This document shows positions 10,512 through 21,925 of a stretch of DNA of 64,000 nucleotides, piece after piece. Made by a program: the position numbers and the translations under genes. Source of the stretch: Liriodendron chinense (lineage: Eukaryota; Streptophyta; Magnoliopsida; Magnoliales; Magnoliaceae); the NCBI GenBank assembly GCA_003013855.2, contig PVNU02003892.1, positions 62,001 to 126,000 of the forward strand. The letters are read 5' to 3'. How positions within the stretch are numbered: the first letter of the stretch is position 1; each line of letters begins with the position of its first letter. The notes below the pieces were generated by a model that was not told the DNA's origin, did no database searches, and was given only the letters and a program-made list of their open reading frames with translations.

Positions 10512-13024
10512 ATATTCATGGTAGTTTTTTGTTCCAGAGAATCTTAATCATGACTATGGTTAGCGAAATGATTACTCTTAAGAAATGGAGGTGTCCAAAC
10601 ATCCCAATTGTCTTTGGACAGAAGAGAAGAAGGAATAAAAATAAAAAATCTCTTCATACATAGATACCATGTATCCAAATATGCCCTATTGCATCGAGAG
10701 TTGTTTCTTTTTTTATCTTTGAGCATAGTAGATTGGCATGAATCTATGGACTATCTAAATCTTTGTGCAGTGGTTTGCTTTTTTTCCAAGTTATTTTAAT
10801 TTCGACATTGCTATGTGTGTGGTAAAAAAAAAGTCTTTCACCCAACACATGTTACCTCAGGTGCACAATTTATGATAAGAGGTGAACCTTATGTCAAAGT
10901 GAAGGTGGAAGAAAACCTTGCGAAAGATGGAAACAGAGGATCCTAAGTATGCAAGTCAAACCCAATTAGCTTAAAATATGAGTAGGTCTACTGGCAAAGC
11001 ACGAAAGAGTCATTGATCAGATTTCAAGGAAATATGCCTTTTTTACCTCCAGGGCATCATAATAGTATATGTTATCTTGAATTTCAGATTACCCACATGA
11101 GAAAAGTATGTATGAGCGCAAGGAGCCTTCTCTAATTTGGATGTAGGGAGCAAATGATGCGTATGAGCCCATCAAACTCCCAGAGTACCAAAAGCTTTTG
11201 TCTTCACAATCTTGGGTTGTTTGTGGTTTTAGCGTCAGTGCGCTTGTTTGGGCTGGCCTGCAGCTAGTCGGTGGTTAGTTGGGCTAAAATCATGGTTTTG
11301 GGACTTTACAAGAGTCATGATCGTCTGAGTTGACTCATCAAGTAGGACCTGATCTGGTTCAATACCAAGAGTCATCTTGGACTTGGGTGAGCCACCAATC
11401 AATTCAAGAGCGGACAAGTTACAGTCGATGGTCTTTTAACCATGGGTAAAATTCAGGTCAGGGTGTGGACTATTTATTAGTTGGGTCTTCAACTGGATCC
11501 ATTCTATGAGCCCTTAACTAATCCTAAACAGGCCCGGATCTAGTGGTCGCCACTGCTCAGGCATGGCCCATTTGCCACCTTCCTTGCAGGGGTGGCAGTA
11601 GGTCGGGTTTAGCCCAGCTCAGGGTCCACCCATGCAAACCCATTTATTAAAATGGGCCAAGAATTATAGCCCAATCCTAACTCACAACCCATGACCATGT
11701 GGCTCGACCGAACTTAACATACAATTCATCAAGCACAATCCCAACCTGACCCGACCCACTGAACTGTGGATAGGGCGAGTGACAATGTGGTATGCTTGAG
11801 AGAGATTTCACAACCATCGAATGACCTGACCCACCTCGCCAACCATGGCCAAACGCAGGTTTTGGGTCGAGTCGAGTCAGGTCCAGTCTTCTGGTCCAAC
11901 CTGTTCATCGCCCATGCACCGGGTGGTGTGGGGTAGGGTCCAAACCCAAACCCAAGCCCGGCCCATTTACTTAAAATGGGTTATATTTCTAAGACCCTCA
12001 TCCGCTGGCCATTCAACTTGACCCGAACCGGCCTCAATAACGGGTTGGCTCAGTTGACTAAGCGCTGACTCGATCCGATCCAACGTCAGTGCCAACTGGC
12101 GTAGTGGTGGCCTATAAGGACTTACGAAGGTGGCTCGATGGATCGAGAACGGGGCGTTTGTCGGCCAATACAAGACAGAAGAAAGCAGGTGAAACAGTTG
12201 ATCCAGACTGTCTATATTATTTTCCCTGTAATGGATGGCCACAATCTGAAATAGCACTAACAAGACATCCTATCCGTTTAGAAAACGACCTCAGAATGGA
12301 TGGTCAGAAAGAAAATTGATTCAACAGAAGAAACTGAGGGATTGAATTTCAGGCCAGTGTAATTTTTTGATCAAGGGCCCATCTACTGGAAGCCAACGAC
12401 TGATCTGGATCCGTATTCCCCAGCCCAACGTGACACGTGTCAAATCAAAGGCGATGAACGGACCATGTGATACAGGTCGACGGATTGGAATTGGCGCCAA
12501 CCTTCCCACTCCAGATGGAGACGAGTTCCAAACCATAAAATGTCAACAACTGCTCCTTTGGCGCCTTCATTACAGTAGGTATACTGAATGTATTCGCTCG
12601 CATGAAATGGACGTAGAGATTCGCAAAAAATTACTAACGTAGAATATAATCTCGTATCCTGACCATTCATCACGTGTATGACACAAAATTTAGTGAGCTT
12701 CACTCATTGAATCTACCATATGCTCAAGTTATATATGAATCATTAGTCAATTTCTTCTGACCGTCCATTTTCTGTCGCATGTGAGGCCCACTGAAAGAGT
12801 GAATCACAGCGTAATGAGCGGCTTACATCTCTCTCAAGCATACCACATTGTCACACGTGAAAGGAGATTTCACAAAGGTCCACTTGCTCGGGTTTCATCC
12901 CCCATTCCAACTCCGCACCCTGTATTGTAAGCTCAGGTTCTAGAGCATTTCTTTCAGTCATGCAATCTAGTGCAGGGTGGACCCCACTATCACAGGTTTT
13001 TAGATGCTAATACTGTAAGGGGAA
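10512..13024. other. Long intergenic stretch; degenerate hAT-like words only
   Basis: 11580-11970 carries GGTCGGGTTTAGCCC and CCCAACCTGACCCGACCC words like the interiors of hAT-type elements, without clear ends. No reading frame here has a recognisable domain. Confidence 0.45.
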
Positions 13025-13026
13025 AA

Positions 13027-13110
13027 CTTTGATACTCTGGCAGTGCCATGGATGATACACAGGCACTTAGCATACATAGCATGCATGTGATTCATTACGA
13101 ACGGTTGAAA
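13027..13110. repeat. Left end of an ATACTCYGGC-type element
   Basis: TTTGATACTCTGGCAGTGCC followed by GATGATACACAGGCACTTAG. No matching right end was found nearby. Confidence 0.5.
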
Positions 13111-13159
13111 AAACACACATATCCATGGCACGTTCAACACTGAAGTCTTGGTATCGATT

Positions 13160-13250
13160 TTCAGCTAACGTGGGAATCGATACTAAGACCTCAGCGATGA
13201 AACAAGGTTATCTTCACTCACTCTACCGCTTTTGCTATGGATGTGTGTCT
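13160..13250 (-). repeat. tRNA-like SINE fragment with inverted box B
   Basis: The minus strand reads CATAGCAAAAGCGGTAGAGT and later TAGTATCGATTCCC. A second, inverted GGTATCGATT lies at about 13151, so the 3' part looks locally palindromic. Confidence 0.5.
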
Positions 13251-13310
13251 AAAACTGCCCATATTGTAATAACATAATCGGCACATTTTGTAATAGTAGA
13301 TTAGTTCGGC

Positions 13311-13802
13311 CCTAACTGTAGGGCCCACCTTGATGCATTTATTCTATATCCACACCATCCATCTGTTTTTTCAGATCATTTTGTGGGATAAACCCAAAAT
13401 CGAAGCAGATCTAAGTCTCAGGTGGACCATTTTATGGGAAACAGTGGTGATTGAGTGATTCACCATTAAAACCTTCATAGAGCCTAATGTAATGTTTAAG
13501 TAATATTTATTTTTTATCCAACCTGTTGATAAGATAAGACAAACTTGGATGAACGGAGAAGAGAAATATCAACTTCATCCAAAACTTTTATGGCCTATAA
13601 AAATTTTTAATGGTTAATCACTACAGTTTCCTATGAAATGGTCCACCTGAAATTTGTATCTATTTCATTTTTAGTTTCATTCACTAAAATAATCTATAAA
13701 AATGTATCGACGGCTTGGATATAGAATACATACATCAAGGTGGGCCTCACTGTAAGGGCCGCACCATCTTTGGTCCAGCCGGGGCCGCACCTAATACGCT
13801 CC
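13311..13802. repeat. Foldback element
   Basis: Left arm from TAGGGCCCACCTTGATGC; right end AAGGTGGGCCTCACTG, then GGGGCCGCACCTAATACGCTC, the same end type as 14541-15012. Confidence 0.8.
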
Positions 13803-14540
13803 GACCTATTGCCCGTCTAAGGCTCCACGTCACTCGTTTGAAGACGTGACAAGTTGCCGCGTGGCACACGGGGGAATATATGATCGATCTTTTCGATGGA
13901 CCCCACGTTTTGATGCTCTGGTTCAAAATTGTGCAAATCCACCAATCAGGTGGGCCAGTGTAAGAAACAAAAGATGGATGTTTAAATCCTAAACCCGGAA
14001 TCTCAGTCGTCCATTTCTTTGGTCACACATGAATCTGCTTTATTTAAAAACCAAAACAAAAACCAAAACAAAAGATTACCGAGAATATCTTTAATCTTTA
14101 ACTTAAATAAAGATTCGAGGCCTGGAAATGGAAATCTTGTACTTGCTTTACATATAGTGGAGTTCCGGTTTGGTGGGCCCCACGCGCTCTTACCACACAC
14201 AATCTTCAAACGTAGGCTACCTGCTGATCTGGCACTGTAGGGGATCTGAGCCGTTAACCAAGTGGACACAACCATCTAGATGAACTGTCACGAAGTATCA
14301 GCAGCACCCGTTCGATAGGAGGACATCTAAAGACCTGGGCACTGAAAAGTATTGAACAGACCGAGCCCAAAAAAAAGTCCACTAATCAGATGTCAGGATT
14401 GTCAGATCAATCTGATTTTGAAGGGATACCTAATCTAGAGTTATTCCCATTAATTGTACGGTTCAGATTCGAGTAAATGCCACGTGTCTAGTAGGAACCC
14501 GGGTGCAGCACACATGAGGCAGTGGATAAGACTTCAAATC

Positions 14541-15012
14541 GAGGGCGGATTAGGTGCGACCCTTACCGTGGGGTCCACCTTCATGTACGTATTATATATC
14601 CACACGGTCCATCCTTTTTATCATATCATTTTAGGATATGAGCACAAAAATGAAACAGATTCAAACATTAGGTGGACCATACTATAAGGAAAGAGTGCTG
14701 ATTGAACGCCACAACATTAAAACATTCATAGAGCCACCGTAATATTTATTTTCCATCCAACCTTTTGATAACGTCACACAAACTTGAAGGGGAAAAAGAC
14801 AAATATCATCTTGATCCAAAACATCTGTGGCCTACAGGAAGTATTTAATTGTCAATAACCACTCTTTCCTTGGTATGGTCCACCTAAGATTGGATCTGTT
14901 TTGTTTTCCGGCACATGCCGTAAAATAATCCGGATAAACGAATGAACGGCATGGATATAGAATACATAATCAAGGTGGGCCCCACGGTAAGGGCCGCACT
15001 TAGTCTGCACCC
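14541..15012. mobile_element. Foldback element, 472 bp, with 9-bp target duplication
   Basis: Left end GAGGGCGGATTAGGTGCGAC; right end complement GGTGCAGACTAAGTGCGGCC. Flanked by CTTCAAATC at 14532-14540 and 15013-15021. Confidence 0.9.
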
Positions 15013-15254
15013 CTTCAAATCCTACGCGCACGTGACATGTTTCCCTTGTGTGCAAGATCCAACTTGTCACATCATAGGGGCACGTGTGTGAAAACCGGAT
15101 GATCAAGCGGTCCATATTAACTATACCCGTGTGGCCCACCCAATGCCTAGATCAACCTAACTTTTGTTCTATAAAATATATAATTGGCGGACTCCAAGTG
15201 ATGAACGGCTCAGATTGTACTGACACTTGCAATCCAAACATGGAAGAGGTTTGG

Positions 15255-15745
15255 CTCGGGGTCGGTGCTCTGTTGGCCTCCCCATGATGTATGTGTTTTA
15301 TCCACGCCGTCCATTCATTTTTCCAGATCATTTTAGGGCTTGAACCTAAAAATGAGGCAGATCGAAATGTCAGATGGACCACACCACAGGAAAACAGCAA
15401 TGATTGAATGTCCACCATTAAGAACCTCCTAAGGCCCGCTGTAATGTTTATTAGACATCCAACCTGTTGATTAGGTTATACAGACCAGGATGAAGGGATA
15501 AAACAAATATCAGCTTATCCAAAATTTCTATGGCCCCCAATAAGTTTTAAATGGTGGACTTTCAATCAACACCGTTTCCTGTGATACGGTCCACTTGAGA
15601 TTTGGATCTACTTTTGATATCATAAATTGATCTGGAAAAAAAGATGGACGGCGTGGATGAAGCACATACATCATCATAGGGTCCACAGAGCACCGACCAC
15701 TAGCTGTTGGCTAGTGTCAGTGCCACTAGCCAATCCTTTTCCACG
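15255..15745. repeat. Foldback element with GGTCGGTGCTCTGT ends
   Basis: GGTCGGTGCTCTGT at about 15260 is inverted as ACAGAGCACCGACC at about 15689-15702. The right side continues through GTCAGTGCCACTAGCCAATC; the left outer end is shorter. Confidence 0.8.
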
Positions 15746-16599
15746 TATCACGCTTCAGCTCGTAAATATTCAAGTGCCATTGGCTCCTAAAGAGACGATC
15801 CAAATACAAACCCCACCTTTGAAAGTGAAGAGAATAAATGCCCAAAACCGAAAGCAAAAAGGAACTAAGACCAGACAATCTCAGCCTTTCACCAAAGTCG
15901 AATCTGACGGTCACGATTTGTAGTAAAAGGGAGAAATGAGATGGCCATGCATCTAAATCCTACTATGTCTACACGTGCCGATGTAGCATGTGTGTAATTT
16001 CTGGCTCATTCATTTGGTGAGGCACACGTATTTCCAGGGTCCAAAAAATCAGGCCGGGTGGGTGGGTCATCAGGTCAGCCACACGTGTACCAGCAATGAC
16101 GGTTGCAGGAGGTTGACAAAGTATCCACATGCAATGTATGAAAGGACGGGATGGATATTGTTCCAATAAACCTACGCTGTGGGGCCCACCTGATAATAAG
16201 TAGCGCGGGAGTAGCCTTTATAACTAATTAAAAGGAAAGAGGTCTGCTGATTTCACACGCGTGGGAGCCATACACTTCGCCACCTAGGTGCATGTATCAT
16301 CGGGTGACACGTGTGTCAGATCTGAGCTTTCCATCAGGTAAGCTACACTCTTTAGATCTTCTACCACCAAAATCAGACCATTTCAACCATCAAATAAATG
16401 AATCGCTAGAAAAAATGTTTTAACCGTCAATTGACTTTGTATGTTGTAGCCTATATGAAGGGTGAAATTATCTGATTTTTTAGGTGAAACATCTAAACCC
16501 TGTTTTCAACGTCATGGAAAGCTGAGATCTCATACACGAGTTTCATATTGTACGTGTGCCAACTTATGGGTGTCTACGGCTCTACGCGCGCGTTGAATT
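15746..16599. other. Intergenic stretch with no supported gene
   Basis: No domain in any frame. Several CACGTG-containing words (near 15973, 16081, 16310) occur but are not clustered with a gene. Confidence 0.45.
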
Positions 16600-17158
16600 A
16601 GCAGAACTGTAAGCGAAGGACGCGGCTTCGGTGAATCCCTTGATGTGCTAAGTTCTGTGCATCCCTGACTGGTCTGACCATTGTAATGTATTTACCTTGC
16701 ATCCACGCCGTAAATCCGTTTTTATAGATAATCTAAGGGAATTATCCTGAAGATTATGAAGATTAAAATCTCATTTTGACCACACCAAGGAAACAGTAGT
16801 GACTGAATAGCTTCCATTAAAAACTTCTGGGGGGGCAATGGAATAGTTATTTTCCATACAACCTGTTGATCAGGTCACAAAGTAATTTGTGAAGTGACGA
16901 CATAAATATCATCTTGATACAAAGCTGTGATGGCCCACAAATAGATTGTTAATCACCATAACCATCTTGATTGTTAATCACCACTGTTTCCATTCTTATG
17001 GTCCACTTTAGATTTAGATCTGTTTCATTTAATGGACATACATAAAAAAAAAACCTTTCAAAAAGGATGGACGGAGTGGATGTAAATTAAATAGATTACT
17101 GTGGGTTCCACAGTCAGGTATCCACTGACCTCATTCAATCAGAGTACCCACCGAAGCC
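16600..17158. repeat. Foldback element with ACGYGGCTTCGGTG ends
   Basis: ACGCGGCTTCGGTG at 16620 is inverted as CACCGAAGCCACGT at about 17150. The interior is the standard family with older divergence. Confidence 0.75.
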
Positions 17159-17499
17159 ACGTACTAAAACGAGAGACTAAAGAAACATAGGACCGTTTGA
17201 ATTGGAAAAAAGAAAAGGTAAGGGTGAAAAACGAGGAGCAATCATACACTACATGTGGTAGCCGTCATTCTGAAATCCAAACCGTTGATCTTATTGGTCT
17301 CATCGTGGATGAGTGAGACACTGGAAATTAGCTTACGTTGGACAATCGTCAGTGGCCAATCACTGACGACTAACGGAAAATGTGGGCACTAACGTCCCAT
17401 CAGGGAGATTTCCCCGGTATTGATACGATGGTCATCAGATCAATGGTTTGGATTGGGCAGGCAGGACCCCATATATAATTCCCAAAGAGAAAGAGAGAC

Positions 17500-17870
17500 T
17501 TTGATACTTCGACAGTGTATGATGTACGGTAAGCAGGCACTTAGAAATTACATACTTAGCATAAAATTAATTCAAAATCAACCGTTCAAAATGATTGGTC
17601 CTAGAATAGATTTAAAAGGAATAAGAAAATCTTGCTTATTTTGTCTGTGATGATCAGATTGGTGGACACTTATTGGACGGTTATCATATTTCAGTAAATA
17701 AATGCCACGAACCAGAGGTCAGGATTGTTCAACCAATCTTATTTTCTCGACTGTGACTTACCAATAGTTGTTTTAATTATTTGATCAGTTTAATTTAAGT
17801 TAATGCATCCAACGTGTACAACTTCTGAGTGTCTGCGTATCAAGATTCATACTCTGTCGGAGTATCAAAT
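17500..17870. mobile_element. ATACTCYGGC-type element immediately upstream of the 208-aa gene
   Basis: Left end TTTGATACTTCGACAGTGTA, right end complement TTTGATACTCCGACAGAGTA. About 370 bp. It ends about 295 bases before the start codon at 18165. A TATATAA at 17472-17478 lies just outside its left end. Confidence 0.7.
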
Positions 17871-17992
17871 AACTCCCCCATAAGAAAAAAGAGACATGGC
17901 CCATGGTCTTCGTCCTCAGAGCTATCCTTGCCTTTGTCTCAAGATAAAAGGAAAGAGGAGGAAGCCTTCAACGTCCTTATCTATCCTACCTG

Positions 17993-18023
<31 letters not shown>

Positions 18024-18164
18024 ATGCAGACAAAGCATTCATAACTTCTTTTGCAGGGAGTGAGACCCATACAGACAAAGCTCCATAATTGTCTTGCAGA
18101 GAGAGAGAGAGAGAGAGAGATCCAAAAACCCCCCACCAAAAGAGAAAACTCAAGAACCACACAA
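17993..18164 (+). promoter_or_regulatory. 5' leader with two GA microsatellites in a duplicated segment
   Basis: Two GA runs (about 17993-18019 and 18099-18120) lie directly upstream of the start codon at 18165. Each is accompanied by similar text (a short ATCCA after the run, and a CAGACAAAGC motif), so the segment looks like a local tandem duplication of about 80 bp. GA/CT runs are common in plant core promoters and 5' untranslated leaders, where they are bound by BBR/BPC GAGA-binding factors; that role here is inference. Confidence 0.6.
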
Positions 18165-18791
18165 ATGCTACTAAAAAACCCCATCACAAGGGCAAAGAAG
18201 CTCTTCCACAAGAACCTCAGAAGAATTAAGACCTCTCTCTCCAAAGGCCATCAAAGGCTCCCCATGACCCCTTCCTGCAACCCCTTCTCCTGCGTCGACG
18301 CCTCCAACCTCAACCACAGCTTCCGCGACCTCAACAACAGCTTCCACAACGATCCATGCAAAGACTACGATGAGAAGAAGATGTCAACGTCGAAGAGGAA
18401 GCTGAAGATAAAAGAGCTAACGAAAGATGGGCAATTCGAGGACAGAGAATGCTTGCGCAGCGGAAGCTTTGTGAAGTTTGCGAGTAGGAGGTACTCAGAG
18501 AAGAGCGATCGGATTATGGGGCAAGAGATTGTGGAAGGAGTTGGATCGTCTTCTCGGAGGTTGAGATTCCATGCGTGCCGGATTGTTGGTGAAAGGTTGA
18601 AGGAATTGGAGAGAATAGAAGTGAGCGACGTCGATCATGTTCTTGATGTCGAGGAGGTCCTTCATTACTACTCGCGCATCACATGCCCGCTCTACGTCGA
18701 CCTCTTCAACAAGTTCTTCATGGAGATGTTCGCCGAGTTGCTACCCCAGATGTCTCAGGGCAACATTTCCCGCCGCATTACCAACCAGTAG
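18165..18791 (+). CDS. Plant-specific 208-aa protein, possibly a divergent OVATE-like regulator
   Basis: Intronless reading frame of 208 residues. I chose the ATG at 18165 because the longer frame from 18051 only adds translated GA-microsatellite leader (a run of Arg-Glu), whereas the residues from 18165 (MLLKNPITRAKKLFHKNL) look like a genuine basic amphipathic N-terminus. Residues 1-30 are Lys/Arg-rich, 31-130 are low in hydrophobics and probably disordered, and 133-195 form a helical C-terminal domain ending in a hydrophobic helix around Phe181-Leu193. The stretch DVEEVLHYYS, then Phe/Leu-rich helix, then AEL resembles the spacing of the OVATE domain seen in the other gene of this window, but the match is weak and I would not name it OFP on that alone. 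Codon use is GC-richer than the flanking DNA, supporting a real gene. No signal peptide or transmembrane span is seen. No function is assigned beyond a possible nuclear regulator. Confidence 0.82.
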   Translation: MLLKNPITRAKKLFHKNLRRIKTSLSKGHQRLPMTPSCNPFSCVDASNLNHSFRDLNNSFHNDPCKDYDEKKMSTSKRKLKIKELTKDGQFEDRECLRSGSFVKFASRRYSEKSDRIMGQEIVEGVGSSSRRLRFHACRIVGERLKELERIEVSDVDHVLDVEEVLHYYSRITCPLYVDLFNKFFMEMFAELLPQMSQGNISRRITNQ

Positions 18792-18900
18792 TCTTGTTGG
18801 AATTCCTGACTGGATATCTTCTTGTTGTTGCTGCTGCTGTTGCTGTTGTTATTGTTGTGTTTTCTCTTGTTTAGGTTTGGCAATTGGGCTGAGTTAGACA
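18792..18900 (+). promoter_or_regulatory. Probable 3' untranslated region with TTG/CTG triplet repeat
   Basis: Directly after the TAG of the 208-aa gene the DNA holds an imperfect TTG/CTG triplet run at about 18821-18857. No clear polyadenylation signal was identified, so the extent of the transcript is unknown. Confidence 0.4.
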
Positions 18901-20739
18901 AGGCCTGACTTGGCTCAACTCGCTTCCGGCTGAGTTGTGCCTGGGTCTGAGTTTTTACCCTCACTGGCTAATCAGGCCCAAATGTTCAAGAACTCGACTC
19001 AAACTGATGTCCAGCTGTGTCGGGATCACTAGATGACTCGACTCACTGTTCAGGCCTGGGTGGCCTGAGACTGAGTTTTCCTCAATACTTGATTATTTTT
19101 AGAATTGTGAACCTGAGCCTTTTGGCCAGCAGGCCCAGGCCCAGTTACACCTAGCTAGTAGAGAGGGCCGGTCTTGGACTTGGTCCTTAGCTCATGGGCT
19201 GGGTCTGGACGGGCTTTGGCCTAGTCAGGTTGCCAACCCAATCTTCATGTATTAAGTTCTCTTCTAATGTGTGTTGTTCTTGATTTGTGATGATGTGGAG
19301 TTCAATTTCTTGAAAGGAAAATTGCATTTCGATTTGATGAGGCTTCTGGTTTGATACTCCAGACCGTTGGTCTGTTGCGTACAAAAATGGATGGATTATG
19401 ACTTGAAAAATCTCATCCATTAGATAATTGTAACCCTTCTGTGGGTGGTCTACAATCAACGGTTAAGAAGCAAATGGTATACAATGTTATTTAGTGTTCG
19501 TACAATGGAGTAATCAGGGGTGGGGCATGGATTATAGATCTTACCACATGCAGCAGACAGATCAGGAACGTGCCATAGTTCCCACACACGTGAGACAGTG
19601 ACGTAGGTTGGTTGTAAGATTGAAAATATTGCTTAACATGGTCAACTTTCAGCTAGAAAAGGCCCTGGATTTCTAGCTAGGATATCTGGACCATGGGTTC
19701 TGGGGCATGGTTAGACCAATGGTTTAGATTAAAGCCTCACTGAAGGATCATGCAAGTCCTTATTTAGGTGGTTATTGTGTGTTTTTTCTCAGGCCAGACA
19801 TTTTAATGGTCTAAAAATGGATGGTGTAAGTAACAGAACTGTGGGGAAACAGGTACATATATATGGATACAGATGTCCGTTGTCCACATGAATTCCGAAC
19901 AACCATGACATGTGTTTATACCACTTATTAAATGTAATAAATTATTTAAAACTAACACAAGCCTAACATTGAATCATCTATAAGTAGTTTTGGACTTTTT
20001 TTTCTCTTGCAATTATTTCTATGAACTCTAGTTAGGGGTAAAATCATCATAAAAATGTATTTGCTTGACAATAGACGGTTTGGATTTTATTAACAAGGCA
20101 CCATGAACGGTTTAGATTTTTTTAATTTTTTTTCTTTTGCTCTTTTTAATATGGTGTAATCTTATGATAATACTTCATTCTCTATTTGTAACTTACTCAA
20201 ATCGGCTAATTAAGAAGACTGTACAGTAAAAGCTCTATAAAACTCACTTTGATGGACGTGTGATATTTATTGTATATATCTATTGCATCATTTTATGTTA
20301 GGGGGTTAGCTCGAAAATTAGGTTGATTGGGAACTTAAGTGGGCCATAGCAAGGGAAAGAACAATTATGGTTTGCACATGCATCATTCCCTTCGATCTCT
20401 TTCATACACTTCCTTCAGTCCCTTTTTTGTTTCTTCCTTTTCCTCCTTTCTTTTCTCCCTTCTATATCTTCTTATGTTTTCTCTCTGTCTCGTAGATCCC
20501 AATTAATTAGTGTAACTGGAAATTTTGGGCTTTCATTTTTCTAATGGTACTACTAAACCAAAGACATAATCCAGATTGCTGATCTGATTTGTCCCAGCCC
20601 CCTTGGTGGACCATTTCCAATAATCATTTCAGACTGGAAGATACAAATAAGTTGAATATAGATAGTTATTGTAATATTTCTCTTCTTAATTAATCTATTG
20701 GCCACAAAAACATTAAAATGTCCTATGAAAGAAGTATGT
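18901..20739. other. Intergenic region downstream of the 208-aa gene
   Basis: 18900-19210 holds degenerate GACTCGACTCA/GGCCCAGGCCCAG words like hAT interiors. The rest is AT-rich with no gene. A pyrimidine-rich tract lies at 20395-20490. Confidence 0.45.
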
Positions 20740-20747
20740 ACTATATG

Positions 20748-21272
20748 TAGGCCTGACAAAATTCCACACGACCTGTTAACCTGCACGAAAAAATCACTGT
20801 TTGGGTCTAGCCTTATCGTGTCGGGTCACTAACGGGTTGACTCGTTAAGACCCGTTGATATAACGGGTCAGCTCAGTGTTTCACCCGCGAACCCGTTTAA
20901 CCCATTAACATAATGGTCTAGATCACCAAACTATGGCCCACCTATGAACCTTGGCACTCCATCATATGCAATATTGCAATGTACATGTGATTCCTCGTCG
21001 TCTCACTAGTGAATCATATTGTTTCCGATGATAGAATGGGCCCACTAGGTGGACCAAAGCTGTATGTTGGGTCAGATTGTCAGTTGTACTCATCAACGGT
21101 GTGGCCATCTGATGAGTAGATTGCCTAATGGGTTAAACGGGTTGGGCTACGGATAACCCGTTAAATTAACAAATGAGTTTGGGTTTCTAAATTTCGACCC
21201 GTTAGTTAATGGGCCAGGATTGGGTGAGCAAATTTTTGATACTACATGAACAGGACACGGCATGAACATAGT
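20748..21272. mobile_element. Probable hAT-type remnant, about 525 bp
   Basis: Starts TAGGCCTGACAAAATTCC, like the 53457 element, and is flanked by ACTATATG (20740-20747) and TCTATATG (21273-21280), 7 of 8 bases shared. The inside is rich in ACGGGTT / AACCCGTT words in both orientations. The right terminus does not clearly match the left, so the boundary is less sure. Confidence 0.55.
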
Positions 21273-21527
21273 TCTATATGTAGTGGGTCCTGTAACATGA
21301 ACTGTTTATTTTAATTTGAACTTAATGTGTACATTTTTTTAGTGCCTGTGCATCAACAATGGCACTCCACCAAACCTCCTGAATCCATTTTGCTTGTAAA
21401 AATAAGTATGGTGTCACCTTTATCCTGGAATCCAACTAATATGGCAACTAACGCCTTAAAAGCCCATGAAATAGTACTATTTGGCTAACTTTAGTGTATA
21501 TATAGTGTGTTAGCGCACCCAATGTGG

Positions 21528-21925
21528 AAGAATCTTTGGGAAAAATTTTGATACACGCACGAGTTAGCTATGCTAGCTACACAGGTTGTAGGAATGACCC
21601 CACCATGATGTATGTGTTGTATCCATGCTGTCCGTCCATTTGGTGAGATCATTTTAAGGCATGACACCAAAAATGAAGCAGATCCAAAGCTCAAGTGGAA
21701 CGAGCAAAGAAAATAGTGGGGATTGAACGCCAACCATTAAAAAATTCTTGGGGACCACTTGAGCTTCGGATCTGCCTTATTTGTGGTATCATTCCTTATA
21801 ATGATCTTGCAAAATGGATGGACGGAGTGGATAAAACACATACATCATGGTGGGGTCATTCCTACATCCGGTGTACCTAGCGTAGCTAACTTGTGGGTGT
21901 AGCCAAATTTTTCTCAAGAATCTAT
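21528..21925. mobile_element. Foldback element with long inverted ends
   Basis: Outer arm GAATCTTTGGGAAAAATTTT is inverted as AAATTTTTCTCAAGAATC at the right. Next inwards, GTTAGCTATGCTAGC pairs with GCGTAGCTAAC, and then the family core CCCACCATGATGTATGTGTT pairs with its complement. The middle is shortened. Confidence 0.75.

Noticed and set aside
18051..18164. N-terminal extension of the 208-aa protein
   Set aside because: The extra 38 residues are mostly translated GA microsatellite; the ATG at 18165 starts the conserved-looking part.
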